A stretch of DNA of 32,113 nt from Gammaproteobacteria bacterium (GTDB lineage Bacteria > Pseudomonadota > Gammaproteobacteria > JAPPPA01): assembly GCA_028817755.1 (NCBI GenBank), contig JAPPPA010000087.1:1-32113 (forward strand). The letters are read 5' to 3'. The notes under the pieces were generated by a model. That model saw only the letters and a program-made list of their open reading frames with translations, had not been told where the DNA came from and did no database searches. This document shows positions 15,739-23,241 of the stretch, piece after piece. A program made the translations under genes and the position numbers. The first letter of the stretch is position 1. Each line of letters opens with the position of its first letter.

Positions 15739-16907
15739 GCTTTATTCAGCTGCATTATCTTGGCTAGCTTTGGCTCTGGTTGCGGCACCTTTTCGAATAG
15801 CTCAACACAGTTCCGGCCGTTACGTTTTGCCGCGTATAGGGCAATGTCGGCCTGATTAATTAAGGTGTCGGGGCGTGTATTTTCTTCTGGCCGTAAGCAA
15901 GCAATACCTACGCTAATAGTGGTGTGGATTGGCATGCCATCGACTAATAGTGGCGTGGTTTCAACGGCTTTACGTAATCGCTCGCCAAGATCTGCTGCGG
16001 CCGTGTAGTTTGTGTTGCGCAAGAGTACGCCAAACTCTTCGCCACCGTATCGGGTGACAACATCCTGTGTCCTGATTTTGCTGGACAGGATAACGGCAAG
16101 CGCTTGTAGTGCTTTATCGCCAGCAGGGTGGCCATAATCGTCGTTGACGCTTTTAAAGTGATCTACATCGAGCATCAGCAGGCATAGAGGTAGCTTGTGA
16201 CTGCGAGCTTGGCTCCAAGCGTCTTCTAGGTAGTTATCAAAACTGAGCCGATTTAACAGGCCGGTTAAGTAATCGTGCGTGGCTTGGTGTTGGTACAACG
16301 CTTGGCGTGCAGCGACGGCGTCGTGTTGGCTATGCAATTGGATCAGCGCGCGCTCAATGCGGCGTAGTGCCGACATTAATGTGACGAACCCGGGGTTGCT
16401 TAATAGCAACCACATCAGTAGGTGGCGCCCGCCTTCTCGCATTGGGTCTTCCAGTAGCATGGGGATAACGAAAGCAAGGGTGGTGCCGCATAGCAATACG
16501 CAGGCTGCGATGCTCCACTTAAGCGCCAACTGGCTCGGGAAGACCATGAAGCAGAACAAGTACAGCAGCGGGAAGTGTGCAAACAGCACCAAAAACATGC
16601 TGTTGCTGCCATCCGCTAAAACCGGCCCTTGAAAGACACTAAGAATACGGCCTTCCAGTAGCACTACTATGGTGACAATAATCAGTGCCGTTGTGTAGGT
16701 GCTATGTTGCGGGTATTTCCACGCAACAAAACCAGCAAAGAGAAAGCTCATTGCTGCGGCAATGAAGAAAGGAGTCTCCCACCATTGCAACGGCAATGCT
16801 TGAATGACCCATGCTCCTGTTAAGCTGAGTAAGGCTAATACCGGTGTGCTGAGCAGTGCCGCCTTCCGTCTAACCTCATCCAGTGTTCTGATACTTGGCT
16901 GTTCCAT
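15735..16907 (-). CDS. Membrane-anchored diguanylate cyclase (GGDEF)
   Basis: A 390-residue inner-membrane enzyme that would make cyclic di-GMP from two GTP. Six hydrophobic segments fill about residues 18-185 (for example VLALLSLTGAWVIQAL, PFFIAAAMSFLFAGFVAW, TTALIIVTIVVLLEG) and form an unassigned sensor. A linker helix leads to a complete GGDEF domain: THDYLTGLLNR, DVDHFKSVND and the active-site motif GGEEF at 288-292. The product-inhibition I-site RxxD (Arg279-Asp282) sits exactly five residues ahead, so feedback control is expected. No EAL domain is present. It is convergent with comM, overlapping by the four bases CTAG, and lies 78 bases after the epimerase-like gene on the same strand. 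No strong ribosome binding site precedes ATG 16907. Confidence 0.92.
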   Translation of the reverse strand: MEQPSIRTLDEVRRKAALLSTPVLALLSLTGAWVIQALPLQWWETPFFIAAAMSFLFAGFVAWKYPQHSTYTTALIIVTIVVLLEGRILSVFQGPVLADGSNSMFLVLFAHFPLLYLFCFMVFPSQLALKWSIAACVLLCGTTLAFVIPMLLEDPMREGGRHLLMWLLLSNPGFVTLMSALRRIERALIQLHSQHDAVAARQALYQHQATHDYLTGLLNRLSFDNYLEDAWSQARSHKLPLCLLMLDVDHFKSVNDDYGHPAGDKALQALAVILSSKIRTQDVVTRYGGEEFGVLLRNTNYTAAADLGERLRKAVETTPLLVDGMPIHTTISVGIACLRPEENTRPDTLINQADIALYAAKRNGRNCVELFEKVPQPEPKLAKIMQLNKA

Positions 16908-16985
16908 AGCGATATATCAAACGGTCGTTTTTTGAGTCTAATACATCGCGTTAGATTGGCAAGTTGTTGACCGAAAATTTATTAA

Positions 16986-17975
16986 CTATTCACCTATATA
17001 GCCCTGCTCTAGAAACCACTGAAAGGCTTTATTTACGGCGCTTTCAGTGGAAATTTCAGGTTTGAAATTGAGTTCTTTTTCTGTTTGTTTTCCGTCTAGG
17101 TGTTGTCCGGCTGACATGACAGCAATGGCAGTTTCAGACACTTTGGGCGGTTTGCCACCCAGTTTGTAGACTGTGGTCTGGATTTGATTTACCGCTTTCG
17201 CCATTCCCAATGGCACGGCTTTCGGTGTTGGGCGATTGCTGAGCTTGCTAATAATGCTAACCAGGGTGTCCATATCTGTGTTTTCACCGGTTAACAGGTA
17301 ACGCTTTCCTGGTTGGCCCTTCTCTGCGCAGGCCAGTAATCCGCGGCCGGCGTCACCTGCGTAAATCACATTTCGCTGGCCGCGCACATAGGCTGGTAAC
17401 GTGCCGTTGGCGATTTCGGTAATGAGCTGGCCAGTGCTGGGCCCGTAATCAAACTCCCCAAAAGTCATGCTGGGAATACCAACGACAACAGGCAAGCCAT
17501 TGTTAGCTTGCGCTAATGCTTGCTTATCCATTGTCCACTTCACTTGTAGATAAGCGTTCTTGTTGTTTGGGGTTTGTGGATAGTACAAGTCAGCGTGGCC
17601 CGGGTCGCCAGAGGGGTTTTTCGGTAACGCAATGGAGCCACCTAGATAGACAATCTTTTTAAGCGGATGAATGGCGCAGGCATCGTAAAACTTCTGCATC
17701 TGGTAAGTGGCCGCTTTAACTTCGTCCTTCCAGTGCTTAGGTGTGGTTGGGTAGTAAGCCGCGCAGTTGATAACGGCATCAACACCTTCTAACGCCCTTT
17801 CCATCCATTGGCGTTTATCTAATGTGGCAACGCGTCGCTCACCTTGAATGTCCTCAATCCGGGCTAGGTCGCTATTGGGTCGGTGCAGCACGATTACCTC
17901 ATGCCCAGCAGCTTGTGCCGCCAATGCAGTGTGGTGTCCTAACATTCCGGTAGCGCCGAGAATGGCAATGCGCAT
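16986..17975 (-). CDS. NAD-dependent epimerase/dehydratase-family protein (extended SDR)
   Basis: A 329-residue extended SDR, close to dihydroflavonol-4-reductase-like bacterial proteins. The Rossmann motif is GATGMLG at 7-13, then VINCAAYYPTTPK, and a catalytic Tyr142-x3-Lys146 (AYLQVK). The C-terminal half has the substrate-domain phrases VVGIPSMTFGEFDYGPSTG and NVIYAGDAGRGLLACAEKG, the latter also typical of NAD(P)-dependent epimerases. The substrate is unknown. ATG 17975 is followed downstream by the GGDEF gene. The upstream lipoprotein operon is separated from it by a strong terminator, so it should have its own promoter between 17976 and 18040, where I see no clear boxes. Confidence 0.85.
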   Translation of the reverse strand: MRIAILGATGMLGHHTALAAQAAGHEVIVLHRPNSDLARIEDIQGERRVATLDKRQWMERALEGVDAVINCAAYYPTTPKHWKDEVKAATYQMQKFYDACAIHPLKKIVYLGGSIALPKNPSGDPGHADLYYPQTPNNKNAYLQVKWTMDKQALAQANNGLPVVVGIPSMTFGEFDYGPSTGQLITEIANGTLPAYVRGQRNVIYAGDAGRGLLACAEKGQPGKRYLLTGENTDMDTLVSIISKLSNRPTPKAVPLGMAKAVNQIQTTVYKLGGKPPKVSETAIAVMSAGQHLDGKQTEKELNFKPEISTESAVNKAFQWFLEQGYIGE

Positions 17976-18040
17976 GTTCTTACCTTGAGAGAAATGGTGT
18001 TGTCAGTTGGAGGATGCTCCAAAAAGAGTATCTTGAAAAT

Positions 18041-18069
18041 AAAAAAGCCGGCATTTAGCCGGCTTTTTT
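18041..18069. terminator. Terminator after the TraT/lipoprotein operon
   Basis: AAAAAAGCCGGC-ATTTA-GCCGGCTTTTTT is a perfect inverted repeat with A- and T-runs on both sides, so it could work in either direction. It lies 16 bases past the stop of the minus-strand lipoprotein gene and ends that operon. Confidence 0.92.
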
Positions 18070-18085
18070 ATCGAGTTTTTATGTT

Positions 18086-18781
18086 CTAACGAACCTGTAG
18101 AAACTCATCTACAGCTTTCTCTCGAGTCAAATCCATCGCTTGTTGAAAAGCTTTCATAAGGTTTGGGTATTCTGGTTTCTGATTCCACTCACCCCAAGCG
18201 GCTACTTCTGTATGAATGGGTAATTGCCACACAATATTGTTGTTGCGCAGGTCGACCAATTGGGCTGTAGCATTGGTTAGCCCGGTTGGATCACTCATTG
18301 GAATGAAACCGTAGTAGGCGCGTGCGGAGCCCAATGTGTTCACCTGTAATAAATATAGGTAATCAGCGTTGTGCCGAGACCGAAGACTAGAAAAGTCCTT
18401 TGCGGTTTGTACGTTCGCTTTGCCGCCAGACTTAGGCAGTGCGTTGAGATCGATAGGCCCAATTTGTTTAACTTCAGCCCCGCGAGCGGTTAGGCCCTTA
18501 GCAACGTCTGAAATGGTTTGCTGGATCGGTTTGAGGTCTGCTTGCTTTAGTCGGTCACTGACGGGTGATGTCACTGCGGCAGCGATCGCTAAGTCAAGCA
18601 GGCCTTGGCTGCCCATTTTGTGCAAGCCGGGCTCAGGTAGCGTGTTGCTGGCGACTGCCACCGTTTTATTTTCGATGCCTTGCCAAAAATTGCCTCGATT
18701 GTCGATCGATTTAGGTGCGGTTACGCACCCAGCCATAACTAAACAGGCTACCCCAAAGCTAGCAAGCTTTAACCCTTTCAT
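18086..18781 (-). CDS. Lipoprotein of unknown function
   Basis: A 231-residue lipoprotein. The signal runs to MAGC, with Cys19 lipidated; the following residues are VTAP, so there is no Asp+2 retention signal and outer-membrane sorting is expected. I do not recognise the mature part. It contains a region rich in Ala and Leu (about 60-70), the segment HNADYLYLLQVNTLGSARAYYGF (about 140-162) and ends TREKAVDEFLQVR. The stretch LLQVNTL also occurs in the TraT-like neighbour. It is the last gene of a three-gene minus-strand operon, 26 bases after the TraT-like gene, and is followed by a strong terminator. It probably acts with TraT in the outer membrane. Confidence 0.8.
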   Translation of the reverse strand: MKGLKLASFGVACLVMAGCVTAPKSIDNRGNFWQGIENKTVAVASNTLPEPGLHKMGSQGLLDLAIAAAVTSPVSDRLKQADLKPIQQTISDVAKGLTARGAEVKQIGPIDLNALPKSGGKANVQTAKDFSSLRSRHNADYLYLLQVNTLGSARAYYGFIPMSDPTGLTNATAQLVDLRNNNIVWQLPIHTEVAAWGEWNQKPEYPNLMKAFQQAMDLTREKAVDEFLQVR

Positions 18782-18807
18782 TTTTGTCCCCTAAGTAAGA
18801 TTAAGGC

Positions 18808-19530
18808 CTAGAACAGGCCGCTAATAGATTGAGATACCCCGTTCACCATCTCTGGTGCAGCCATGCCCCATTCCAGGTTGGCCTTGTTGGCTGTGCTAAC
18901 AACTCGTGTTTGGTAGCGTTTCCAATTTGATTCTTCTTCGTAGTAGTTGGTGGTGCTGCCGCTAGAGCCTTGTTGTAGCTGGTGCTTGCTGGTGCTGCGC
19001 ACAACGCCTTTACTTCGCTCGGATACTTGAATATCGGTAATGCTGGCGAAGGTGACGTCTTTAACTAATAGCCCTGAAACCCATTCGATAGCAGCACCGG
19101 TAATGCCCGCGGTAGCTAGCCCGCTACCGCTCCGGGTGCCCGTAGCATAGGCAAGTGCGGCTCCAGTAAGCGCGCCACCATAGCCAGCATGCAAGTTCGC
19201 ATCAGCCGCTGTGGGATCCATTTTGCCAACGCTGAGCGTGTTTACCTGTAGTAGATAATTTGCCTCTTCTGGGTTATCTGTAATGCGATATCCAGCGGCT
19301 TTTAGTTTTTCTATTAAAGGCCGTTGTAATTGGAAGCTAGGTTTGTCAGATGTGTTGCGAGCTTGAATATAGATAACTCGCTTACTTGGCGCGACGGGAT
19401 CTAAAAAGATGCTATCGCTCATTTTGGTTTGAACGTCGAGGTTGCGCTTGGTGATCAGGGTGCCTGTGGCGGCACAGCCCATAATGGAAGCGCTGGCTAC
19501 CACAGCTACTAGCAATTTAAGCAGTTTCAT
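18808..19530 (-). CDS. traT: TraT-family outer-membrane lipoprotein
   Basis: A 240-residue lipoprotein with signal ending IMGC (Cys19). The mature part follows F-plasmid TraT: GTLITKRNLDVQTKMSDSIFL, IYIQARNTSDKPSF, a glycine/alanine-rich insertion with two hydrophobic stretches (about 114-155), then DVTFASITDIQVSERSKG and YQTRVVSTANKANLEWG. On plasmids TraT blocks mating-pair formation (surface exclusion) and gives serum resistance. Here no conjugation gene is nearby and the surroundings look chromosomal, so a different envelope role is likely. It lies between a small cysteine-repeat secreted protein and an orphan lipoprotein, with gaps of 15 and 26 bases, so the three are probably one operon. 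Confidence 0.9.
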   Translation of the reverse strand: MKLLKLLVAVVASASIMGCAATGTLITKRNLDVQTKMSDSIFLDPVAPSKRVIYIQARNTSDKPSFQLQRPLIEKLKAAGYRITDNPEEANYLLQVNTLSVGKMDPTAADANLHAGYGGALTGAALAYATGTRSGSGLATAGITGAAIEWVSGLLVKDVTFASITDIQVSERSKGVVRSTSKHQLQQGSSGSTTNYYEEESNWKRYQTRVVSTANKANLEWGMAAPEMVNGVSQSISGLF

Positions 19531-19545
19531 TTTGTGTTCCTGTAA

Positions 19546-19848
19546 TTATGGTTGAGCGGGTGTGCAGCTATCTGCTGAACCTTGGATGCAGCCATCAAGG
19601 CATCGCGCCCTACCTAGCTCGTCGATGGCTGCGCCACCGCCGGCGGTTTTCGAGCAAAGCACTTGGCCAAGGTCGTTTGTTACACAGTCTCCAGGGCCGC
19701 ATAAGGCCAAACCAACGGCGTTTTTTGCAATACCACCTTGCGGTGTGCTTGAACAATAAACTTGTCCATTTTCAGATAGCAGGCAGTCTGCGTTTACTGC
19801 GGCTGGTATAAGTATGAATAGGCCGGTAAATAAACAGCGCAGTAGCAT
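19546..19848 (-). CDS. Small secreted protein with a 33-residue cysteine repeat
   Basis: A 100-residue precursor with a Sec signal (residues 1-20, ending VNA). The mature 80 residues hold two almost equal-length repeats with cysteines at 22, 32, 50 and then 55, 65, 83, giving spacing C-x9-C-x17-C-x4 twice. A short third start follows at Cys87 and Cys95. Each repeat includes GQV[YL]CS, a G-rich turn and a final [LR]C. Even after export it would carry eight cysteines, so disulfide bonds in the periplasm or outside are expected. I do not recognise the family. ATG 19848 has AGGA seven bases upstream. It is the first gene of the operon with traT. Confidence 0.75.
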   Translation of the reverse strand: MLLRCLFTGLFILIPAAVNADCLLSENGQVYCSSTPQGGIAKNAVGLALCGPGDCVTNDLGQVLCSKTAGGGAAIDELGRARCLDGCIQGSADSCTPAQP

Positions 19849-19868
19849 GATGGCATCCTAAAATTGAA

Positions 19869-19899
19869 ATTATCGCCTTTGGATGTGGAATGTTAACAA
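19869..19899 (-). promoter_or_regulatory. Possible promoter of the cysteine-repeat/traT operon
   Basis: On the minus strand GATAAT (19874-19869) is a good -10. The best -35 is TTGTTA (19899-19894) with a long 19-base spacer. It lies in the 115-base gap before the RND gene end, the only upstream space for this operon. Spacing makes it tentative. Confidence 0.35.
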
Positions 19900-19963
19900 C
19901 AAGAAAAACAAACACAACTATTTTGTTTAAAGCCCCGCAGCATGGAGCCAACGGCTCGCCTAA

Positions 19964-22288
19964 CTAGACTAGTTCTTTGGGTGTGTTGTTAGTTTTGTCA
20001 CGGTCTAGCAACATCAGTAGCGGCGGCAGGAAGAGAAAGTCACATATCAGTGCGAGCATGATGGTCATCGCCGTTAACTGGCCCATATGTGCGGTGAGCA
20101 AGTAGCTAGACATGCTGATAATCAGAAACCCGCCAGCCAAAATCATAGTGGTTAAGGTGAGTGCGCTACCTACATTGTGGAAGGCGTAACGTACGGCTTC
20201 TTCCGGGGGCAGGTTGCCTTCGCGCCGGGCACGAAGGTATTTGCTTAAAAAGTGTACGGTGTCGTCCACCACGATACCGAGCGTCATCGAACCTACAATC
20301 GCCAAGCTGATGCCAATCTGGCCCACTAGGAAACCCCATAGGCCGAAGCCCATTAATGCGGGCACCACATTCGGAACGATAGAGATTAGGCCGACGCGGA
20401 GTGATCGCATCATCCACATCATGAGTGCGGAAATCATGATTAATGCGACGAGCATGCCCCCAATCATGCTGTAGAAATTACGTTTGGCGATTTGGGCGAA
20501 CATTAAACCGATGCCCACCGGCTCAGCGCTGCCCACCATGCTACTGGGCATATTTTCAAGCATCCAAGCCTGGGCATCTTTGCTGAGCTCGACCAAAGTG
20601 GTGGCGTCGACATTGTCCATTAGCACGACGAAGCGTGTGAGTTGCTTGTCGGGGTCAATAATGGTGTTAAGGCTTAAGCCTTGGGGTAATGACAGCTCAT
20701 AAAAGAAGAGATACTGAGCTGCTAATTCTTGATTGTCAGGCAGCCGATACCACTCTTCATCGTCGCCATGCATGGTTTTATTCAGGCGTTTGTTGATATC
20801 AACAATGCTGATCACTTTACGCACATTCGGTTGTTGTAAGAACCAGCTTTCCAGTTCTTCCATTTCACGCAAAAACTCGGGGTCATTGACGCCACCTGGC
20901 TCATCGCTGGTGAGCGTGTATTGCATTTGCTGCATGCCAACAACGGTTTCATTTAGGTAGTCGGTTGCGCCCCGGAAAGGAATGTCTTCAGAAAAGTATT
21001 CAGCGTAGTTGTCACCAAAACGGTTCATGGGAATGCCTGCCGATAACAACAAAATCAACGCGCCAACACCCAGCAGTAGAGGTTTTTGATGGTCGATGAC
21101 GATGTCTGCTAGGTAGTCGGTCCAACGGCGTTGAACGTGTTTTTTACCTTTGGCTGGTAGCCACATCATCATTGCTGGCATAAAGAAGGCAGAAAGCAGA
21201 AAGGCGAACATCACACCAACAGCAACAATGTTGCCGAGATCTCTAAACGGTGGAGAGTCACTGAAGTTAAGAGAAAGGAAACCAATAGCGGTGGTGATAG
21301 AGGTCAGAAAAACAGGCTGCAGGTTTAGGCGTAGGCTTTCTAGCATGGCCTCCAGCTTAGTTTTCTGTTTTTCAATGCCGTAGTAGTAGGTCACCAATAT
21401 GTGTACGCAGTCGGCGACCGCGAGTGTCATCACGATCATGCCTGACGACATGCTCGCGGCATTCAGCGTAACCCCCATCCAGCCAGCGCTACCGTAGGCC
21501 GCGAGTGTTGAGAGGATAACCACGGTCCAGGTTGCTAGCGCTGGGATTAAACGACGGAAGTAGGCGATTAGGCCAAATAGAATCAATAGATACGCCGCCG
21601 GGAACAGCGTTTCTAAGTCGTACTGAGTCGTTTGAGCCATGGCGTCGTTCAACATGATTACGCCGCTAATATGGAATTTATGGCCAGGATATTTTTCGCC
21701 GATTTCTGTAGTTAAGGCGCGAATGGCATTGGCTACTTCCGGGACTTCAGCTTCAAGGTTCTCACGTGGTAATGGGGTGGTGATATAGATGGCGGCGGCA
21801 CTGCCGTCGGCGGCAGCGGTATTGCCCACAATTTCGTCGCTGGCGAGAGCAAAGCGCTTAATTTCAGCTGCTTTCTCAGGGCTGATTGGACCTTCATCGG
21901 GGACCAAGGCTTCAACAATAATGTCGTCACCATCGGCATAACTGTTCTGAAAATTAGAGAGGGAGGTAGAACGTAAGGCGTAGGGTAACTCCCAGCCTCG
22001 ACGTGTGAGCTCACGCACCGCACTGAGCGAGTCTGGCGTAAATATGTCGCCGCCTTCCGCTTCGACGCCTACAACCAATAGCTCCTTTTGCTCAAACTGC
22101 GCTTCGAACTCTTCAAAAGCCTGTAGCTGAGGGTTGTCCTCACCAAAATAAATTCGGTAGTCGGTCGTTTGTGCAAGGCGAGCCATGCCGCTGGTTACAA
22201 CGGCGACTACCGCAAGGCAAAGCAGCACAGTGGTGAGTGGTCGGTTTACGATAAATCGACGCGACGTTTCGAAATCATTTTTGATCAT
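19964..22288 (-). CDS. RND/MMPL-superfamily exporter
   Basis: A 774-residue inner-membrane transporter. The layout is classical RND: one helix near the N-terminus (LTTVLLCLAVVAVVTSG), a large periplasmic loop (about 40-225), five helices (about 228-385, with TLAVADCVHILVTYYYG in the fourth), a linker, then a second copy of the pattern ending in five helices (about 610-765, with LGIVVDDTVHFLSKYLRAR). The acidic pairs in the helices are those used for proton coupling in this group. It is of the shorter MMPL/HpnN-like type that often moves lipids or hydrophobic molecules rather than the 1000-residue AcrB type, and no adaptor or OMF is adjacent. It is divergent from a PF10118 hydrolase and shares an operator with it. 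Substrate unknown. Confidence 0.88.
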   Translation of the reverse strand: MIKNDFETSRRFIVNRPLTTVLLCLAVVAVVTSGMARLAQTTDYRIYFGEDNPQLQAFEEFEAQFEQKELLVVGVEAEGGDIFTPDSLSAVRELTRRGWELPYALRSTSLSNFQNSYADGDDIIVEALVPDEGPISPEKAAEIKRFALASDEIVGNTAAADGSAAAIYITTPLPRENLEAEVPEVANAIRALTTEIGEKYPGHKFHISGVIMLNDAMAQTTQYDLETLFPAAYLLILFGLIAYFRRLIPALATWTVVILSTLAAYGSAGWMGVTLNAASMSSGMIVMTLAVADCVHILVTYYYGIEKQKTKLEAMLESLRLNLQPVFLTSITTAIGFLSLNFSDSPPFRDLGNIVAVGVMFAFLLSAFFMPAMMMWLPAKGKKHVQRRWTDYLADIVIDHQKPLLLGVGALILLLSAGIPMNRFGDNYAEYFSEDIPFRGATDYLNETVVGMQQMQYTLTSDEPGGVNDPEFLREMEELESWFLQQPNVRKVISIVDINKRLNKTMHGDDEEWYRLPDNQELAAQYLFFYELSLPQGLSLNTIIDPDKQLTRFVVLMDNVDATTLVELSKDAQAWMLENMPSSMVGSAEPVGIGLMFAQIAKRNFYSMIGGMLVALIMISALMMWMMRSLRVGLISIVPNVVPALMGFGLWGFLVGQIGISLAIVGSMTLGIVVDDTVHFLSKYLRARREGNLPPEEAVRYAFHNVGSALTLTTMILAGGFLIISMSSYLLTAHMGQLTAMTIMLALICDFLFLPPLLMLLDRDKTNNTPKELV

Positions 22289-22309
22289 ATCGGCGGGTCA
22301 CAGGTTTTC

Positions 22310-22348
22310 TTGCACTCAAGGTATACGCTTGTATACTTTGGGTGTCAT
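22310..22348. promoter_or_regulatory. Overlapping divergent promoters with a shared operator
   Basis: Plus strand, towards the hydrolase: TTGCAC (22310-22315), 16-base spacer, TATACT (22332-22337). Minus strand, towards the RND gene: ATGACA (22348-22343), 17-base spacer, TATACC (22325-22320). Between them sits a near-perfect inverted repeat over 22317-22340, CAAGGTATAC-GCTT-GTATACTTTG, with 9 of 10 arm bases paired. One bound protein would cover both promoters. The core GTATACGCTTGTATAC matches the desC operator at 13 of 16 positions. Confidence 0.7.
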
Positions 22349-22413
22349 TGTATCAGTGCTGTTTTTAAAGCGGCATTTATATGGTGCCACTGTCGGATTA
22401 TAAGGAGACCGCT

Positions 22414-23241
22414 ATGACGGAAAACACCGATAGACAGCAAATTGTTCATCGAGATATCGATTTTGGTATTGATGATACCTTGCCGAAACATTGGTTGGAT
22501 AACTGCCCGCATAGAACGCACTTTCTAAACGCGCTATCGATTACCTTTCCAGAGGGAGAGCGTTTTTTCATTCGTAGCGTGCACCGGTTTGCCCATAAGG
22601 CTGAAGATTCTCAACTAAAGGCCGATGTAAAAGCTTTTACGCAGCAAGAAGCCATGCACGGGCGCGAGCATCAAAACCTAAATGATGTGCTAGAGCGACA
22701 GGGCTATCCGGTACAGCGTGTAGAGGCCAGCGCCACAAGAGATCTGCGCCGCTTAGAAAAGTACACCCCGCCGCTGTTTCGTTTAGCCGTTACCGCCTGC
22801 TTGGAGCACTACACCGCATTACTGGCTGAAGTGTTGTTAAAAGATGATTCGCTGTTAAAAAATGCTGAACCACGTATGCAAAAAATGTGGCAATGGCATG
22901 CCATTGAAGAGTCCGAACATAAGGCCGTGGCCTATGATATTTATCAGCTTGCGGCTAAGAGTAAGTGGCAAGCTTGGTGGGTGCGTTGTTTCGCCATGTT
23001 CCACGTCACACTGCGATTCTTCTTCAAAATCCTGACCTTCTATATCTGGTTTCTTAAAGAAGACAAGCAACTATGGAAACCAAAGGGTTGGCTAGTCGCC
23101 TGGTGGTTTCTATTTGGCAAACCGGGGCCGCTACGGAAAATTATTCCCGGCTACTTAGCTTGGTATAAACCGGGGTTTCATCCTTTGAACAGAGATACCA
23201 GTAACTTGCTTGCGCGGTACCTAGAGGAACTTGCTAACTAG
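22414..23241 (+). CDS. PF10118-type metal-dependent hydrolase
   Basis: A 275-residue protein of the predicted metal-dependent hydrolase family, which has a ferritin-like helical fold. Conserved features include FPEGERFFIRSVHRF (about 46-60), FTQQEAMHGREHQNLN (about 78-93), ACLEHYTALLAEVLL and WHAIEESEHKAVAYDIY. The Glu and His residues in these four helices would bind a dimetal centre, as in ferritins and related oxygenases. An aromatic hydrophobic stretch (about 190-225) may touch the membrane. ATG 22414 has AAGGAG six bases upstream and is preferred over an in-frame ATG at 22381. The gene is divergent from the RND exporter. Its stop shares CTAG with the convergent methyltransferase. The reaction is unknown. 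Confidence 0.85.
   Translation: MTENTDRQQIVHRDIDFGIDDTLPKHWLDNCPHRTHFLNALSITFPEGERFFIRSVHRFAHKAEDSQLKADVKAFTQQEAMHGREHQNLNDVLERQGYPVQRVEASATRDLRRLEKYTPPLFRLAVTACLEHYTALLAEVLLKDDSLLKNAEPRMQKMWQWHAIEESEHKAVAYDIYQLAAKSKWQAWWVRCFAMFHVTLRFFFKILTFYIWFLKEDKQLWKPKGWLVAWWFLFGKPGPLRKIIPGYLAWYKPGFHPLNRDTSNLLARYLEELAN

Noticed and set aside
18369..18794. 141-codon plus-strand frame opposite the orphan lipoprotein
   Set aside because: It is antisense to a well-supported lipoprotein gene with a signal and lipobox, and shows no family features.
18808..19530. Integrated plasmid or conjugative element because of TraT
   Set aside because: No relaxase, pilus, integrase, att-like repeats or tRNA boundary is visible, and the flanking genes are ordinary chromosomal ones.
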